Source: an uncultured Magnetospirillum sp. (lineage in GTDB: Bacteria; Pseudomonadota; Alphaproteobacteria; Rhodospirillales; Magnetospirillaceae). Taken from it: DNA of 58,093 bases. Positions within the stretch are counted from its first letter, which is position 1; every line of letters starts with the position of its first letter. The position numbers and the translations under genes were made by a program. Below the pieces are notes generated by a model. It worked only from the letters and a program-made list of their open reading frames with translations, did not search any database and was not told the DNA's origin. The DNA lies in contig NZ_CAINTR010000026.1 in assembly GCF_903853455.1 (NCBI RefSeq), forward strand, positions 1 to 58,093, read 5' to 3'. Of the stretch, positions 38,850 through 47,436 are shown piece by piece.

Positions 38850-39965
38850 TCACCCCCCGCCGACCTCGCCCTTGATGCGGCTGGCCAGCGAGGCCGCCAT
38901 GAACGGGTCGAGGTCGCCGTCGAGCACCCCCTGGGAGTCCGAGGTTTCCACATTGGTGCGCAGATCCTTGACCATCTGGTAGGGCTGCAACACATAGGAG
39001 CGGATCTGGTGGCCCCAGCCGATGTCGGTCTTCTGGTCCTCCAGCGCCTGGGCGGCGGTTTCGCGCTTCTGGAGTTCGGCCTCGTACATGCGGGCTCGCA
39101 GCATGTCCCAGGCCCGCGCCCGGTTCTGGTGCTGCGACCGTTCCATCTGGCAGGCGGCGACGATGCCGGTGGGAAGGTGGGTGATGCGCACCGCCGAATC
39201 GGTCTTGTTGATGTGCTGGCCGCCGGCGCCCGAGGCGCGGTAGGTGTCGATGCGGCATTCGCTTTCGTTGATCTGGATGTCGATGGTGTCGTCGATCACC
39301 GGATAGACCCAGACCGAGGAAAAGCTGGTATGGCGCCGCGCGGCGCTGTCATAGGGCGAAATGCGCACCAGCCGGTGGACGCCGCTTTCGGTCTTCAGCC
39401 AGCCATAGGCGTTGTGACCGGCGACGCGGATGGTGGCGGACTTGATGCCGGCCGCCTCGCCGGCGCTTTCTTCCAGCCAGTCCACCTTGTAGCCGTGCTT
39501 TTCGGCCCAGCGGGTATACATGCGCAGCAGCATCTCGGCCCAGTCCTGGGACTCGGTGCCGCCGGCGCCGGCGTTGATTTCCATGTAGCAGTCGTTGTGG
39601 TCGGCCTCGCCGGAGAGCAGGGTCTCCAGCTCCATCTTGGCGGCCTTGTCCTTGATGGCGCGGATCTGGGCCTCGGCGTCGTCGACCACGCCCTGGTCGC
39701 CCTCGGCTTCGCCCATCTCGATCAGTTCCAGCAGATCGGCCAGTTCGCGCTCGCTGGAGCGCACGCCCTGAATCGACAGGTCGAGCTCGTTGCGCTCGCG
39801 CATGATCTTCTGCGCCTGGGCGGCGTCGTTCCACAGGTCGGGATTTTCGGCCAAGGCGTTCAACTCGTCGAGGCGCATCAGCGCGGCATCCCAGTCGAGA
39901 TGGCGCTTGAGCAGCGCGACGGAGCGCTGGATGTCCTGGGCAAGCGCCTCGATTTCGGCGCGCAT
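38850..39965 (-). CDS. prfB: Peptide chain release factor 2
   Basis: 371 residues from ATG 39965, with GGAGG upstream. It recognises UAA and UGA and releases the peptide. GGQ is at 248-250 ([11 protein letters not shown]). The anticodon-like motif reads SPY ([15 protein letters not shown]), the alphaproteobacterial form of SPF. The whole reading frame is continuous: at the place where many prfB genes carry the CTTTGAC programmed frameshift this gene reads CTCGACTGG, so there is no frameshift autoregulation. A 5' gap of 91 bp separates it from the divergent PaiB-like gene. Confidence 0.95.
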   Translation of the reverse strand: MRAEIEALAQDIQRSVALLKRHLDWDAALMRLDELNALAENPDLWNDAAQAQKIMRERNELDLSIQGVRSSERELADLLELIEMGEAEGDQGVVDDAEAQIRAIKDKAAKMELETLLSGEADHNDCYMEINAGAGGTESQDWAEMLLRMYTRWAEKHGYKVDWLEESAGEAAGIKSATIRVAGHNAYGWLKTESGVHRLVRISPYDSAARRHTSFSSVWVYPVIDDTIDIQINESECRIDTYRASGAGGQHINKTDSAVRITHLPTGIVAACQMERSQHQNRARAWDMLRARMYEAELQKRETAAQALEDQKTDIGWGHQIRSYVLQPYQMVKDLRTNVETSDSQGVLDGDLDPFMAASLASRIKGEVGGG

Positions 39966-40056
39966 GGCGAATCCTCCGGTGGAATGGAGCAGACTTTTTA
40001 GGGAAGTCGGCCGATCATGGCAACGCCTATCGTGTTCCCTCGCCGTCGAGACCGCC

Positions 40057-40680
40057 ATGTACCGTCCCGCCCATTTCGCCGAAGACCGCATCTCCGTGCT
40101 GCACGACGCCATCCGGCGCGTCGGGCTTGGCCTCCTGGTCACCGTCGGACCGGACGGGATCGAGGCCAACCACATCCCCATGGTTCTCGATCCCTCGCCC
40201 GCTCCCTACGGTACCCTTTACGGTCATCTTGCGCGGGCCAACCGGCAGTGGAGCCACGGCGGCGACGCCCTGGCGATCTTCCAAGGTCCCGACGCCTATG
40301 TCACGCCGTCGTGGTATCCAAGCAAGCAGGCCACCGGCAAGGCGGTGCCGACCTGGAATTACACGGCGGTGCATGCCCATGGGCCGCTGGAGCCGATCGA
40401 GGAGCCCGAGCGGCTGCGGGAGTTGCTGACCCGGCTGACCGAGCGGCACGAAGCGGGGCGGCCGGAGCCCTGGTCGGTTTCCGACGCGCCCGCCGATTTC
40501 CTGGCGACGCAGATGAAGGCGACCGTCGGCTTCGCCCTGCCGATCACCCGGTTGGAGGGCAAGTGGAAGCTCAGCCAGAACCGCACCGCCGAGGACCGCG
40601 CCGGGGTGCACGGAGGCTTGGCGGCTTCGGATGATCCGGTGGCCCGGGCGGTCGTCGAGGCGATGACCGAGCGAGGCTGA
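40057..40680 (+). CDS. FMN-binding negative regulator family (PaiB-like) protein
   Basis: A 207-residue protein of the PaiB/FMN-bind_2 family: [19 protein letters not shown] at the start, the split-barrel strand HIPMVLD, then VTPSWYPSK and [13 protein letters not shown], which mark the family. Known members repress sporulation or protease genes in Bacillus, but in proteobacteria the role is undefined and they may simply bind flavin. It stands alone, divergent from prfB. Confidence 0.85.
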   Translation: MYRPAHFAEDRISVLHDAIRRVGLGLLVTVGPDGIEANHIPMVLDPSPAPYGTLYGHLARANRQWSHGGDALAIFQGPDAYVTPSWYPSKQATGKAVPTWNYTAVHAHGPLEPIEEPERLRELLTRLTERHEAGRPEPWSVSDAPADFLATQMKATVGFALPITRLEGKWKLSQNRTAEDRAGVHGGLAASDDPVARAVVEAMTERG

Positions 40681-40750
40681 CCGGAACGGCGCGGAACTCC
40701 CGGCACCGACCCTGTCGGATACCGGGAGAACTGGCCGCCCGCCGTGGTGA

Positions 40751-42097
40751 TCAGGGAAACACTGAGCGCCAAACTTGTTTTCCAAAATCAAACGCCCGCC
40801 TCGCCACGGGAACAACCAGGGTGGTGGGATGGGTTACCTTCTTCACCACCACCTTGAAATCATCGACCAAGCCGTCGTTTCCCGCCTTGATGTCGATGTC
40901 GGCGAGGGCCTTGAGTCGCGCTGCGACAAAGTCCAGATGACTGCGTGCCGCCAGATTGAAACGGTAGTAGTCACTGGCGCCGTCATTGAAATTGGCCTTC
41001 GCCTGCCGCAGCCAGACGTCCGGGTCGTAAACCGGCGGCGTTCCGATTCGGATGCCCTCGATCTCCAGGCCGGCCAGGGATTCGAGCCAAACCCTGGCAC
41101 GGCCGTCGGCGTTGGTCGCGACGTCTGAGGCGCCACTCGATTTGATGATTCCGCCGATCTTGTTGCGGATCTCGTCGGACACCCCGTAACTGTCGATGGC
41201 GCGGAAGGGTTTGTTGGCGCGCATGCTGCGCAAGGCCGCCACCATCTGGCAGAAGCCTTTCAAATAGTCCTCGGGGTTGTCCTTGATGATCGCACGGTCG
41301 GACCATCTCGGCACATATTCGTATTTCAACCACGGATAATCCGGCACATGCCCCATGCGGCCGTGCCCAAGATAGGACACGCTGCGCACGAAAAGACTGG
41401 GGGGCGTCGACCATTCCGCGCCCCCTCCCCCCCACTTGGCATTGTAGTATTTGATTTCGCTGCGATCACCATTGGCCGGGTCGATCCGGGAGACCCGCTC
41501 CCCGGCGTCGTTGATCCAGTAGTCGGGCGTTCCTGCGTAATAGCAATGAGCCCAGGTGTCGGCCAGGATGTGCATCCGGATGCCGGCCAGATGCAGCCGG
41601 TTGTGCGCCGTGGAGAAATTCTCCCGCGACTCGTTGATCATCTCGTCCACCAGCACGCTGTTGGGCAAGCACATCAGCTTGAAATCACGGGCGGCATCGT
41701 CGTCATACTTGAAGACGAGACCGTCCCAGCTCTTGCTGCCGCGATAGTCCTTGACCTCGCGATTGCCCACGTAGTTTCCCGGCAGAAAATGGAAGACCGA
41801 CCATACCCGCCGGATTTCGTTGATGTCCCCCGTCGTCCAAGTGGCGGCGGTCTCGAGCTTAAGAAGCTCGGCATCGGTGTGAACCGTGGGGATGGGCGTG
41901 AAGGCGGTGATCCGGAACTGGGGGGTCATCCCCAGGCCAAACTCGGCCCCCGTGTAGCTGCCCTCGTCCATCAGACGTTCCAAGCTGGAATCGTCCACGT
42001 ACTGGGAAGCATGTGCAATTGTCCCCGCATCCTTCGCATCGAACCCGGCGAGTCTGGCTGCGGCGAATGTTGCGTAATAGTGGAAATCTATCTCCAT
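40751..42097 (-). CDS. DUF6765-like protein, orphan in a compositionally distinct patch
   Basis: A 448-residue protein beginning MEIDFHYYATFAAARLAGF, the characteristic start of DUF6765-like proteins, with IAHASQYVDD soon after. The central HILADTWAHCYYAG has histidine and aspartate spacing like metal-binding phospholipase C/HD-type sites. There is no signal peptide or TM. Synonymous codons are less GC-biased than neighbours, and the 5' flank is AT-rich, suggesting acquisition by transfer. The function is unknown; a hydrolase is possible. It is alone on this strand and TTAGGAGAC precedes its ATG. Confidence 0.7.
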   Translation of the reverse strand: MEIDFHYYATFAAARLAGFDAKDAGTIAHASQYVDDSSLERLMDEGSYTGAEFGLGMTPQFRITAFTPIPTVHTDAELLKLETAATWTTGDINEIRRVWSVFHFLPGNYVGNREVKDYRGSKSWDGLVFKYDDDAARDFKLMCLPNSVLVDEMINESRENFSTAHNRLHLAGIRMHILADTWAHCYYAGTPDYWINDAGERVSRIDPANGDRSEIKYYNAKWGGGGAEWSTPPSLFVRSVSYLGHGRMGHVPDYPWLKYEYVPRWSDRAIIKDNPEDYLKGFCQMVAALRSMRANKPFRAIDSYGVSDEIRNKIGGIIKSSGASDVATNADGRARVWLESLAGLEIEGIRIGTPPVYDPDVWLRQAKANFNDGASDYYRFNLAARSHLDFVAARLKALADIDIKAGNDGLVDDFKVVVKKVTHPTTLVVPVARRAFDFGKQVWRSVFP

Positions 42098-42336
42098 TTA
42101 ACGTCTCCTAAAGAACTACGTCGTGCGCAACACAATATCTTTAGGAGTTATCGCCATGGCAAACGGCGATTATCGTCTAGTTGTTATATTTCGTTACGAG
42201 CTTTGTATACGGCGCAGGCATCTAAAAGATGCAATTCTCGGCGCGAGTATCCCATCCCGGGCCCTCGCCGGCCCGGGATGTTTACGGCGCGTCACCGCCC
42301 GCCATATGAAATGCGATCTGCCGTGGCGGAAATTCG
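42098..42336. other. AT-rich gap with possible remnant ORF
   Basis: About 240 bp upstream of the DUF6765-like gene. A plus-strand ATG at 42156 has TAGGAG 8 bp before it and would encode MANGDYRLVVIFRYELC and then basic sequence with no natural end, running into the antisense of mrcA. The beginning resembles starts of small phage-type proteins, so it may be a decayed fragment. No other gene is seen. Confidence 0.35.
42253..42280. terminator. Terminator hairpin downstream of mrcA
   Basis: CATCCCGGGCC (42253-42263) and GGCCCGGGATG (42270-42280) form a perfect 11-bp stem with a CTCGCC loop, 57 bp beyond the mrcA stop on the minus strand. TTT follows on the plus side, so it may act in both directions. 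Confidence 0.6.
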
Positions 42337-44886
42337 TTAGTACAGCCCGCCGGCCGACGGCGCCGGCCCGGCGGGGGCCGGAGCCGCGCCTTGGGTGCCG
42401 CCGGGCCCCGCCTGGGCGGTGGGGGGCAGAAGCTCGCCGACCGGACCGGCGCCCTCCTCGGCGTTGAGGTAGGGGGCGAAGCTGAAGCCGGCGTCGATGC
42501 CGCCACCCTCCAGCACCTCTTCCTCGTCGCCGGGCATGCGGTCGGTGTCCTTGAACGCCTCGTAGATGGCCCTGGCCTCGCCCGGCATGGCCGGCTTGCC
42601 GGTGCGGGCGTCGACCCGAACCAGACGGACGCCCGGCGGCACCCGGAACGGAGTCGGCGGCTTGTTCTTCAAGGCTTCCGTCATGAAGTCGCGGAAGATG
42701 GGGGCGGGAATGGACGCGCCGGTTTCCTTGGGCCCCAGGGTGGCCGGATCGTCGAAGCCGACGAACACGCCCACCGCCAGATCGGGAGAAAAGCCGACGA
42801 ACCAGGTGTCGTTGGAATCGTTGGAGGTGCCGGTCTTGCCGGCCAGCGGCTTGCCCACCGCCCTGACCACGGTTCCGGTGCCGCGCTGGACCACGCCTTC
42901 CAGGATGTTGACCATCTGGTAGGCCGAGACCGGATCGACCAACTGCTCGCGGATATCGGGCAGTTGCGGCATATCCTGGCCGGAGAAGCGCGGCGCCGAG
43001 CAGCTTTCGCAGAAGCGCAGGTCATGGGCGAAGATGGTCTTGCCGTTGCGGTCCTGGATGCGGTCGATCAGGGTCGGCGTCACCCGCTTGCCGCCGTTGA
43101 CCAGCATGGCATAGGCGGCGGTCAGCCGCAGCGGGGTGGTCTCGCCGGCCCCCAGCGCCATGGACAACTGGCGCGGCAGGTTGTCGTAGATGCCGAAACG
43201 CTGGGCGTAGTCGGCCACCTTCTCCATGCCGATGGCCTGGGCGAGGCGCACCGTCATCAGGTTGCGCGACTTCTCGATGCCCACCCGCAGGGTGGTCGGC
43301 CCCAGATAGTCGTCGTGGTAGTTCTTCGGCCGCCACAGCGGCAGGCCCGGCCCCTGCGGCAGGGCGATGGGAGCGTCCAGCACTAGCGACGACGGGGTAT
43401 AGCCGCTTTCCAGCGCCGCCAGATAAATGAACGGCTTGAACGACGAGCCCGGCTGACGCAGCGCCTGACTGGCGCGGTTGAACTGGCTCTTGCCGTAGGA
43501 CCAGCCGCCGACCATGGCCAGGACGCGCCCCGTATGCGGATCGATGGCCACCAGGGCGCCCTCGACCTTGGGAACCTGACGCAGGCTGAAGGTGTTGGCG
43601 GCATAGACGGTGTGGCCGTCCTCGGACTTGGTCACCGGCTCCACCAGGATCACGTCGCCCGGGGCGACCACGTCGGCGGGATGGCGCGGCATCGGCCCCA
43701 CCGCCTGCTTCTCCAGGGTCGGGCGCGCCCATTTCATCTCGGCGAAGGGCAGCCTGCCGGCGCGGTTGCCCAGCAGGCCCAGCGTGACCTCCTGCTCGCC
43801 GACACCGGTCACCACCGCGGTCTCCCAGGTCTCGCCGGCCCCGCCGGGTTTGGGCACCGCCGCCAGCAATTGCGGCCAGTTGGACGCGACCGACAGGCGG
43901 GTCACCGGCCCGCGATAGCCGTGGCGGCGGTCATAGCCGGCGAGACCCTGGCGCAGCACCCGCGACCCCAGCGCCTGCAACTCGGCATCCATGGAGGCGC
44001 GCACCACCAGTCCGCCCTTGTACAGCGCGTCCTCGCCGAACTTAGTCTGCAATTCGCGGCGGATGTCCTCGGCGAAGTAATCGGCGCCCTGGGTGGCCTG
44101 CATCTCCTTGCGCGAGCGGACCTCCAGCGGCATGGCGATCATGGCCTGGTATTCCAGTTGGGTGATCTTGCCGTCTTCGTACATGCGGCCGATCACCCAG
44201 TCCCGGCGCTCCTTGGCGGCCTGGGGATGGCGATGGGGATTGTAGTTGTTGGGCGCCTTGGGCAGCGCCGCCAGGAAAGCCGCCTCGTGGATGGACAGCT
44301 CGTCGAGGCCCTTGTCGAAGTAGTTCAGCGCCGCCGCCGCCACGCCGTAAGAGCCGACGCCGAGATAGATCTCGTTGAGATAGAGTTCGAGGATGTGGTC
44401 CTTGGAGAAGGTCCGCTCGATGCGGAAGGCCAGGATCGCTTCCTTGACCTTGCGCTCGATGGACACCTCGTTGGTCAGCAGGAAGTTCTTGGCCACCTGC
44501 TGGGTGATGGTCGAGGCGCCCACCGGCCGGCGGTCGCCGCCCATGCCGCGATTGCGCAGATTGATGACGATGGCGCGCGCGATGCCGACGGGATCGACGC
44601 CGGCATGCTGGTAGAAATTCTTGTCCTCGGCCGCCAGGAAGGCGTCCTTGACCACCTGCGGAATGGCGTAAAGCGGCACGAACACCCGCTTCTCCACCGC
44701 GTATTCCGCCACCAGCTGACCGTCGCCGCCATAGACCCTGGTGGTGATCGGCGGCTCGTAATGGGCCAGTTGATGGTAGTCGGGCAGACCCCGGCCATAG
44801 TGCCAGAACACGAACACCACCCCGCCCGCCGCGACCACGGCCAGCAGGAGCACGAAGGAGATCAACCCGACAAAGAAGCGAAGCAT
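42337..44886 (-). CDS. mrcA: Penicillin-binding protein 1A
   Basis: 849 residues from ATG 44886. A short cytoplasmic end and TM (about 3-25) precede the GT51 glycosyltransferase (about 50-230) with catalytic glutamate in AAEDKNFYQHAGVD and STITQQVAKNF. An OB-like insert follows, then the transpeptidase (about 420-740) with SxxK in QPGSSFKPF, the SRN motif in KSRNLMT and KTGTS. The tail is Pro/Ala/Gly-rich. It polymerises and cross-links peptidoglycan. It is followed on its strand by a terminator and lies downstream of the amidase gene. Confidence 0.95.
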   Translation of the reverse strand: MLRFFVGLISFVLLLAVVAAGGVVFVFWHYGRGLPDYHQLAHYEPPITTRVYGGDGQLVAEYAVEKRVFVPLYAIPQVVKDAFLAAEDKNFYQHAGVDPVGIARAIVINLRNRGMGGDRRPVGASTITQQVAKNFLLTNEVSIERKVKEAILAFRIERTFSKDHILELYLNEIYLGVGSYGVAAAALNYFDKGLDELSIHEAAFLAALPKAPNNYNPHRHPQAAKERRDWVIGRMYEDGKITQLEYQAMIAMPLEVRSRKEMQATQGADYFAEDIRRELQTKFGEDALYKGGLVVRASMDAELQALGSRVLRQGLAGYDRRHGYRGPVTRLSVASNWPQLLAAVPKPGGAGETWETAVVTGVGEQEVTLGLLGNRAGRLPFAEMKWARPTLEKQAVGPMPRHPADVVAPGDVILVEPVTKSEDGHTVYAANTFSLRQVPKVEGALVAIDPHTGRVLAMVGGWSYGKSQFNRASQALRQPGSSFKPFIYLAALESGYTPSSLVLDAPIALPQGPGLPLWRPKNYHDDYLGPTTLRVGIEKSRNLMTVRLAQAIGMEKVADYAQRFGIYDNLPRQLSMALGAGETTPLRLTAAYAMLVNGGKRVTPTLIDRIQDRNGKTIFAHDLRFCESCSAPRFSGQDMPQLPDIREQLVDPVSAYQMVNILEGVVQRGTGTVVRAVGKPLAGKTGTSNDSNDTWFVGFSPDLAVGVFVGFDDPATLGPKETGASIPAPIFRDFMTEALKNKPPTPFRVPPGVRLVRVDARTGKPAMPGEARAIYEAFKDTDRMPGDEEEVLEGGGIDAGFSFAPYLNAEEGAGPVGELLPPTAQAGPGGTQGAAPAPAGPAPSAGGLY

Positions 44887-44980
44887 CGAGGACGGCGTCC
44901 GAATCTCTCCGGTCAGGCATTCGACCGGATCATGGCGGTGGTAGCGCCTTGGCCCCTCCGCCGTCAAGTGTGCCGACGGA

Positions 44981-45298
44981 TTAGCGCTCCACCCGCGTCC
45001 CCGGCGGACAGGCGATGCGGCTGTTCTTCAAGATGGTGACGGAGGTGGTGGGTGGCAACATGCGTTGCAGATCGGCCTTGGCGCGGGCCTTGTCGGCCTC
45101 GCTGGGCGGCGCTCCGGTGGTCACGATCACGGTGGTGCCGACATCGCCCTTCAGGTTGTAGTCCTGCCAGCGATAGGTCGCCAGCCAGCAGGCCGGCTCT
45201 GGCCGGGGGCAGGTCAGGCAGAGATTCTCCTGCTTGTCGGCGGCGGTGGCGGGGGTTGCCCAGACGAGCGCGGCAAGAATCGGCAGAAGCCAGATCAT
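44981..45298 (-). CDS. Small periplasmic protein of unknown function
   Basis: A 105-residue protein with signal peptide MIWLLPILAALVWATPATAA. The mature part has four cysteines (LCLTCP.. and ACW.., IACPPG) and a KADLQRMLPPTTSVTILK segment. No family recognised. Its ATG overlaps the amidase stop (TGATG), so it is translated with that gene, and mrcA starts 95 bp later. The context suggests a cell-wall role. Confidence 0.7.
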   Translation of the reverse strand: MIWLLPILAALVWATPATAADKQENLCLTCPRPEPACWLATYRWQDYNLKGDVGTTVIVTTGAPPSEADKARAKADLQRMLPPTTSVTILKNSRIACPPGTRVER

Positions 45299-46944
45299 CA
45301 GGGCCGCTTGGCCTTGAGCGAGGACGGGAAGTAGCGCTCCACCGCCTTGGCCAGGGCCTTGGCGAGGCGGGCGCGGTACTGCGGCTGGCGCAGTTGCTTT
45401 TCCTCGAACTCGTTGGACAGATAACCCATTTCCACCAGCACCGCCGGCACGTCGGGCGCCTTCAGCACCGCGAAGCCGGCGAAGCGATGGGTGTTGCCCA
45501 GCAGATCCATTTCTTGGCCGACCTCGTCCACCAGCTCGGAGGCGAAGCCGGCCGAGCGGTTCATGGTCTCGCGCTGGGCCAGATCGATCAGGATGCCGGC
45601 GACGTCGGGGGTTTCGTGGCTGAGATCGACGCCGGCGATCAGATCGGCCTTGTTTTCCTTTTCCGCCAGCGCCTGCGCCTCGGAATCGGAGGCGTTCTGC
45701 GACAGGGTGTAGACCGACAGCCCGCGAATCTGCGGATTCTGCACCGCGTCGGCATGCAGCGAGACGAACAGGTCGGCGCCGTATTGCCGGGCGATGGCGA
45801 CCCGGTCGCGCAGCCGGATGAAGACGTCGCGGTCGCGGGTCAGATAGACGCGATAGCGGCCGTTCTTCTCCAACGCCACCTTGAGTTCGCGCGCCATGGC
45901 CAGGGTGATGTGCTTTTCATAGATGCCCGACACGCCGGTGGCGCCGGGATCGACGCCGCCATGGCCGGGATCGATGACGATCACCGGCACGCCGTCGCGG
46001 GCCTTGGCGGGCGCGTCGCCCTTGACGGCAGCGGCAGGAAGGGGCTGCGGCGGCGACACCGCCTGAACCACCGGCGCCGGTTCGGCCGGGGGCGGCACCA
46101 GTTGCACCGGCGCCGCCACGGGCGGGGCGGGGCGCTCGGGCGGCGGCGGCATGGGAACCGACAGCATGGCCGATCCACGGGCCGGGCGTTCGACCGGAAC
46201 CGGCCCGCCAACTTGAGCCGGTCCCCCAACTTGAACCGATCCACGCGAGACCAGCGGCGATGCCGCCACCGGATCGGCCACCGGCGGGGGCAAGGGCAGG
46301 GGTTGGGGCGGCTGGACCGCGACGGTCACCGGCGCCTCGGCCGGCGGCAGCGCGGCGTTGGGGCTGGTCACCACGATACTGGTGATGGTGGGGCGGGGCG
46401 CCTCGGCCGGGGAAGCCTCGACCACCGGCGGCGCCGGCTTGACGCCGGGCGGTGGCTTCAGCACCACCGGCTTGGCGGCGGCGGGGGGCTTCAGCACCGG
46501 AGCGCCGCCGTTCACCGACGCCAGGAAGCCCTCGCGGGTGGTCTCGGCCAGATCGACCACCAGACGCCAGCCCATGCCGTCGCGCGGCGCGATGATGAAG
46601 GCGCCCTTGACCAGGGCGGGCTTGCGGAGGTCCAGGATCAGGCGTCCGTCCTCGGTGCGCAGGCCGTTGACCGCGCCCCAGGGCTTGGACAGGGTGTTGC
46701 CGCTCCAATCGACGCCGGGGGTTTCGATGACTACCCGATAGGGATCGGCCTGGGTCGCGGTCTTGAAGGAAATGGACTCCGACAGGTCCACCACGAATCG
46801 GGTGACGCCCTCGCCATGCACGCCGAGCCGTGCTCCCGACGCCGTCGCCGCCCAGGCGTCTCCCGGCCCGGACAGCGCCAGAAGCGCGCCCAGCATCAGG
46901 ATCGGCAAAGCTGCACCGCGTCCCAGAGCCATGAGTCCCGTCAT
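45298..46944 (-). CDS. amiC: N-acetylmuramoyl-L-alanine amidase (AmiC type)
   Basis: About 548 residues from ATG 46944 (46932 possible). Signal peptide, then an AMIN domain (about 35-130) for septal peptidoglycan targeting, a very long Pro/Ala/Val-rich linker (about 150-320), and an Amidase_3 domain (about 325-540) with zinc ligands in IDPGHGGVDPG, GIYEKH and SLHADA and the catalytic glutamate in VEMGYLSNEFEE. It splits septal wall during division. It shares an operon with the small periplasmic gene and mrcA and is divergent from rne. Confidence 0.92.
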   Translation of the reverse strand: MTGLMALGRGAALPILMLGALLALSGPGDAWAATASGARLGVHGEGVTRFVVDLSESISFKTATQADPYRVVIETPGVDWSGNTLSKPWGAVNGLRTEDGRLILDLRKPALVKGAFIIAPRDGMGWRLVVDLAETTREGFLASVNGGAPVLKPPAAAKPVVLKPPPGVKPAPPVVEASPAEAPRPTITSIVVTSPNAALPPAEAPVTVAVQPPQPLPLPPPVADPVAASPLVSRGSVQVGGPAQVGGPVPVERPARGSAMLSVPMPPPPERPAPPVAAPVQLVPPPAEPAPVVQAVSPPQPLPAAAVKGDAPAKARDGVPVIVIDPGHGGVDPGATGVSGIYEKHITLAMARELKVALEKNGRYRVYLTRDRDVFIRLRDRVAIARQYGADLFVSLHADAVQNPQIRGLSVYTLSQNASDSEAQALAEKENKADLIAGVDLSHETPDVAGILIDLAQRETMNRSAGFASELVDEVGQEMDLLGNTHRFAGFAVLKAPDVPAVLVEMGYLSNEFEEKQLRQPQYRARLAKALAKAVERYFPSSLKAKRP

Positions 46945-47436
46945 AGTGGTCCAATATCCACGACAGCTATACCGCAGGCGAAGACTCAAGCTCAACTCAA
47001 AACGCATTGATTCGGCAGACTCTTCCGTCGAAAGCCAGCGGGATACGCACCCATCTTCCCAGGACTGCAACAAGATCGTTGTCGAAATGATCCACTCCCG
47101 CTATTTTGACAGCCATGAGCACGCATTTTCCGAGCGTCCAATCCCGGACGGTGGTTTCGCGCCCCCTTCGCACCTCGTGCGACCTCAGGCGAAACTCCAC
47201 TCCTCGGCCCGCGATGCCAAACTAGAATTCGAAGCCGGGCGTGACGCCCGTGATCAGGTTATTCGCCACTATGATACCCGTCCAAGACATCAGGATCGTG
47301 GAATCCCCTTCAGGCGGCGCCGGCTTGGCCGGCGAGACTTGTGGTCGCGTGTCCGTGCGCGCCGGCTTCGCTGGATCAGACAGCTGCTCGCATGTGTTTT
47401 CCGCGTCGCGAGCGGCGCCACGGAGATATGGACTTT
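46945..47436. promoter_or_regulatory. Long divergent leader region of amiC and rne
   Basis: About 490 bp without a supported gene. It is AT-richer on the amiC side (46950-47230) and GC-richer near rne. RNase E genes usually have a long structured 5' UTR through which the enzyme controls its own mRNA; the rne-proximal 200 bp could serve that. TTTTGACAGCC around 47110-47120 offers a possible -35 for rne, but no matching -10 was found. Confidence 0.4.
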
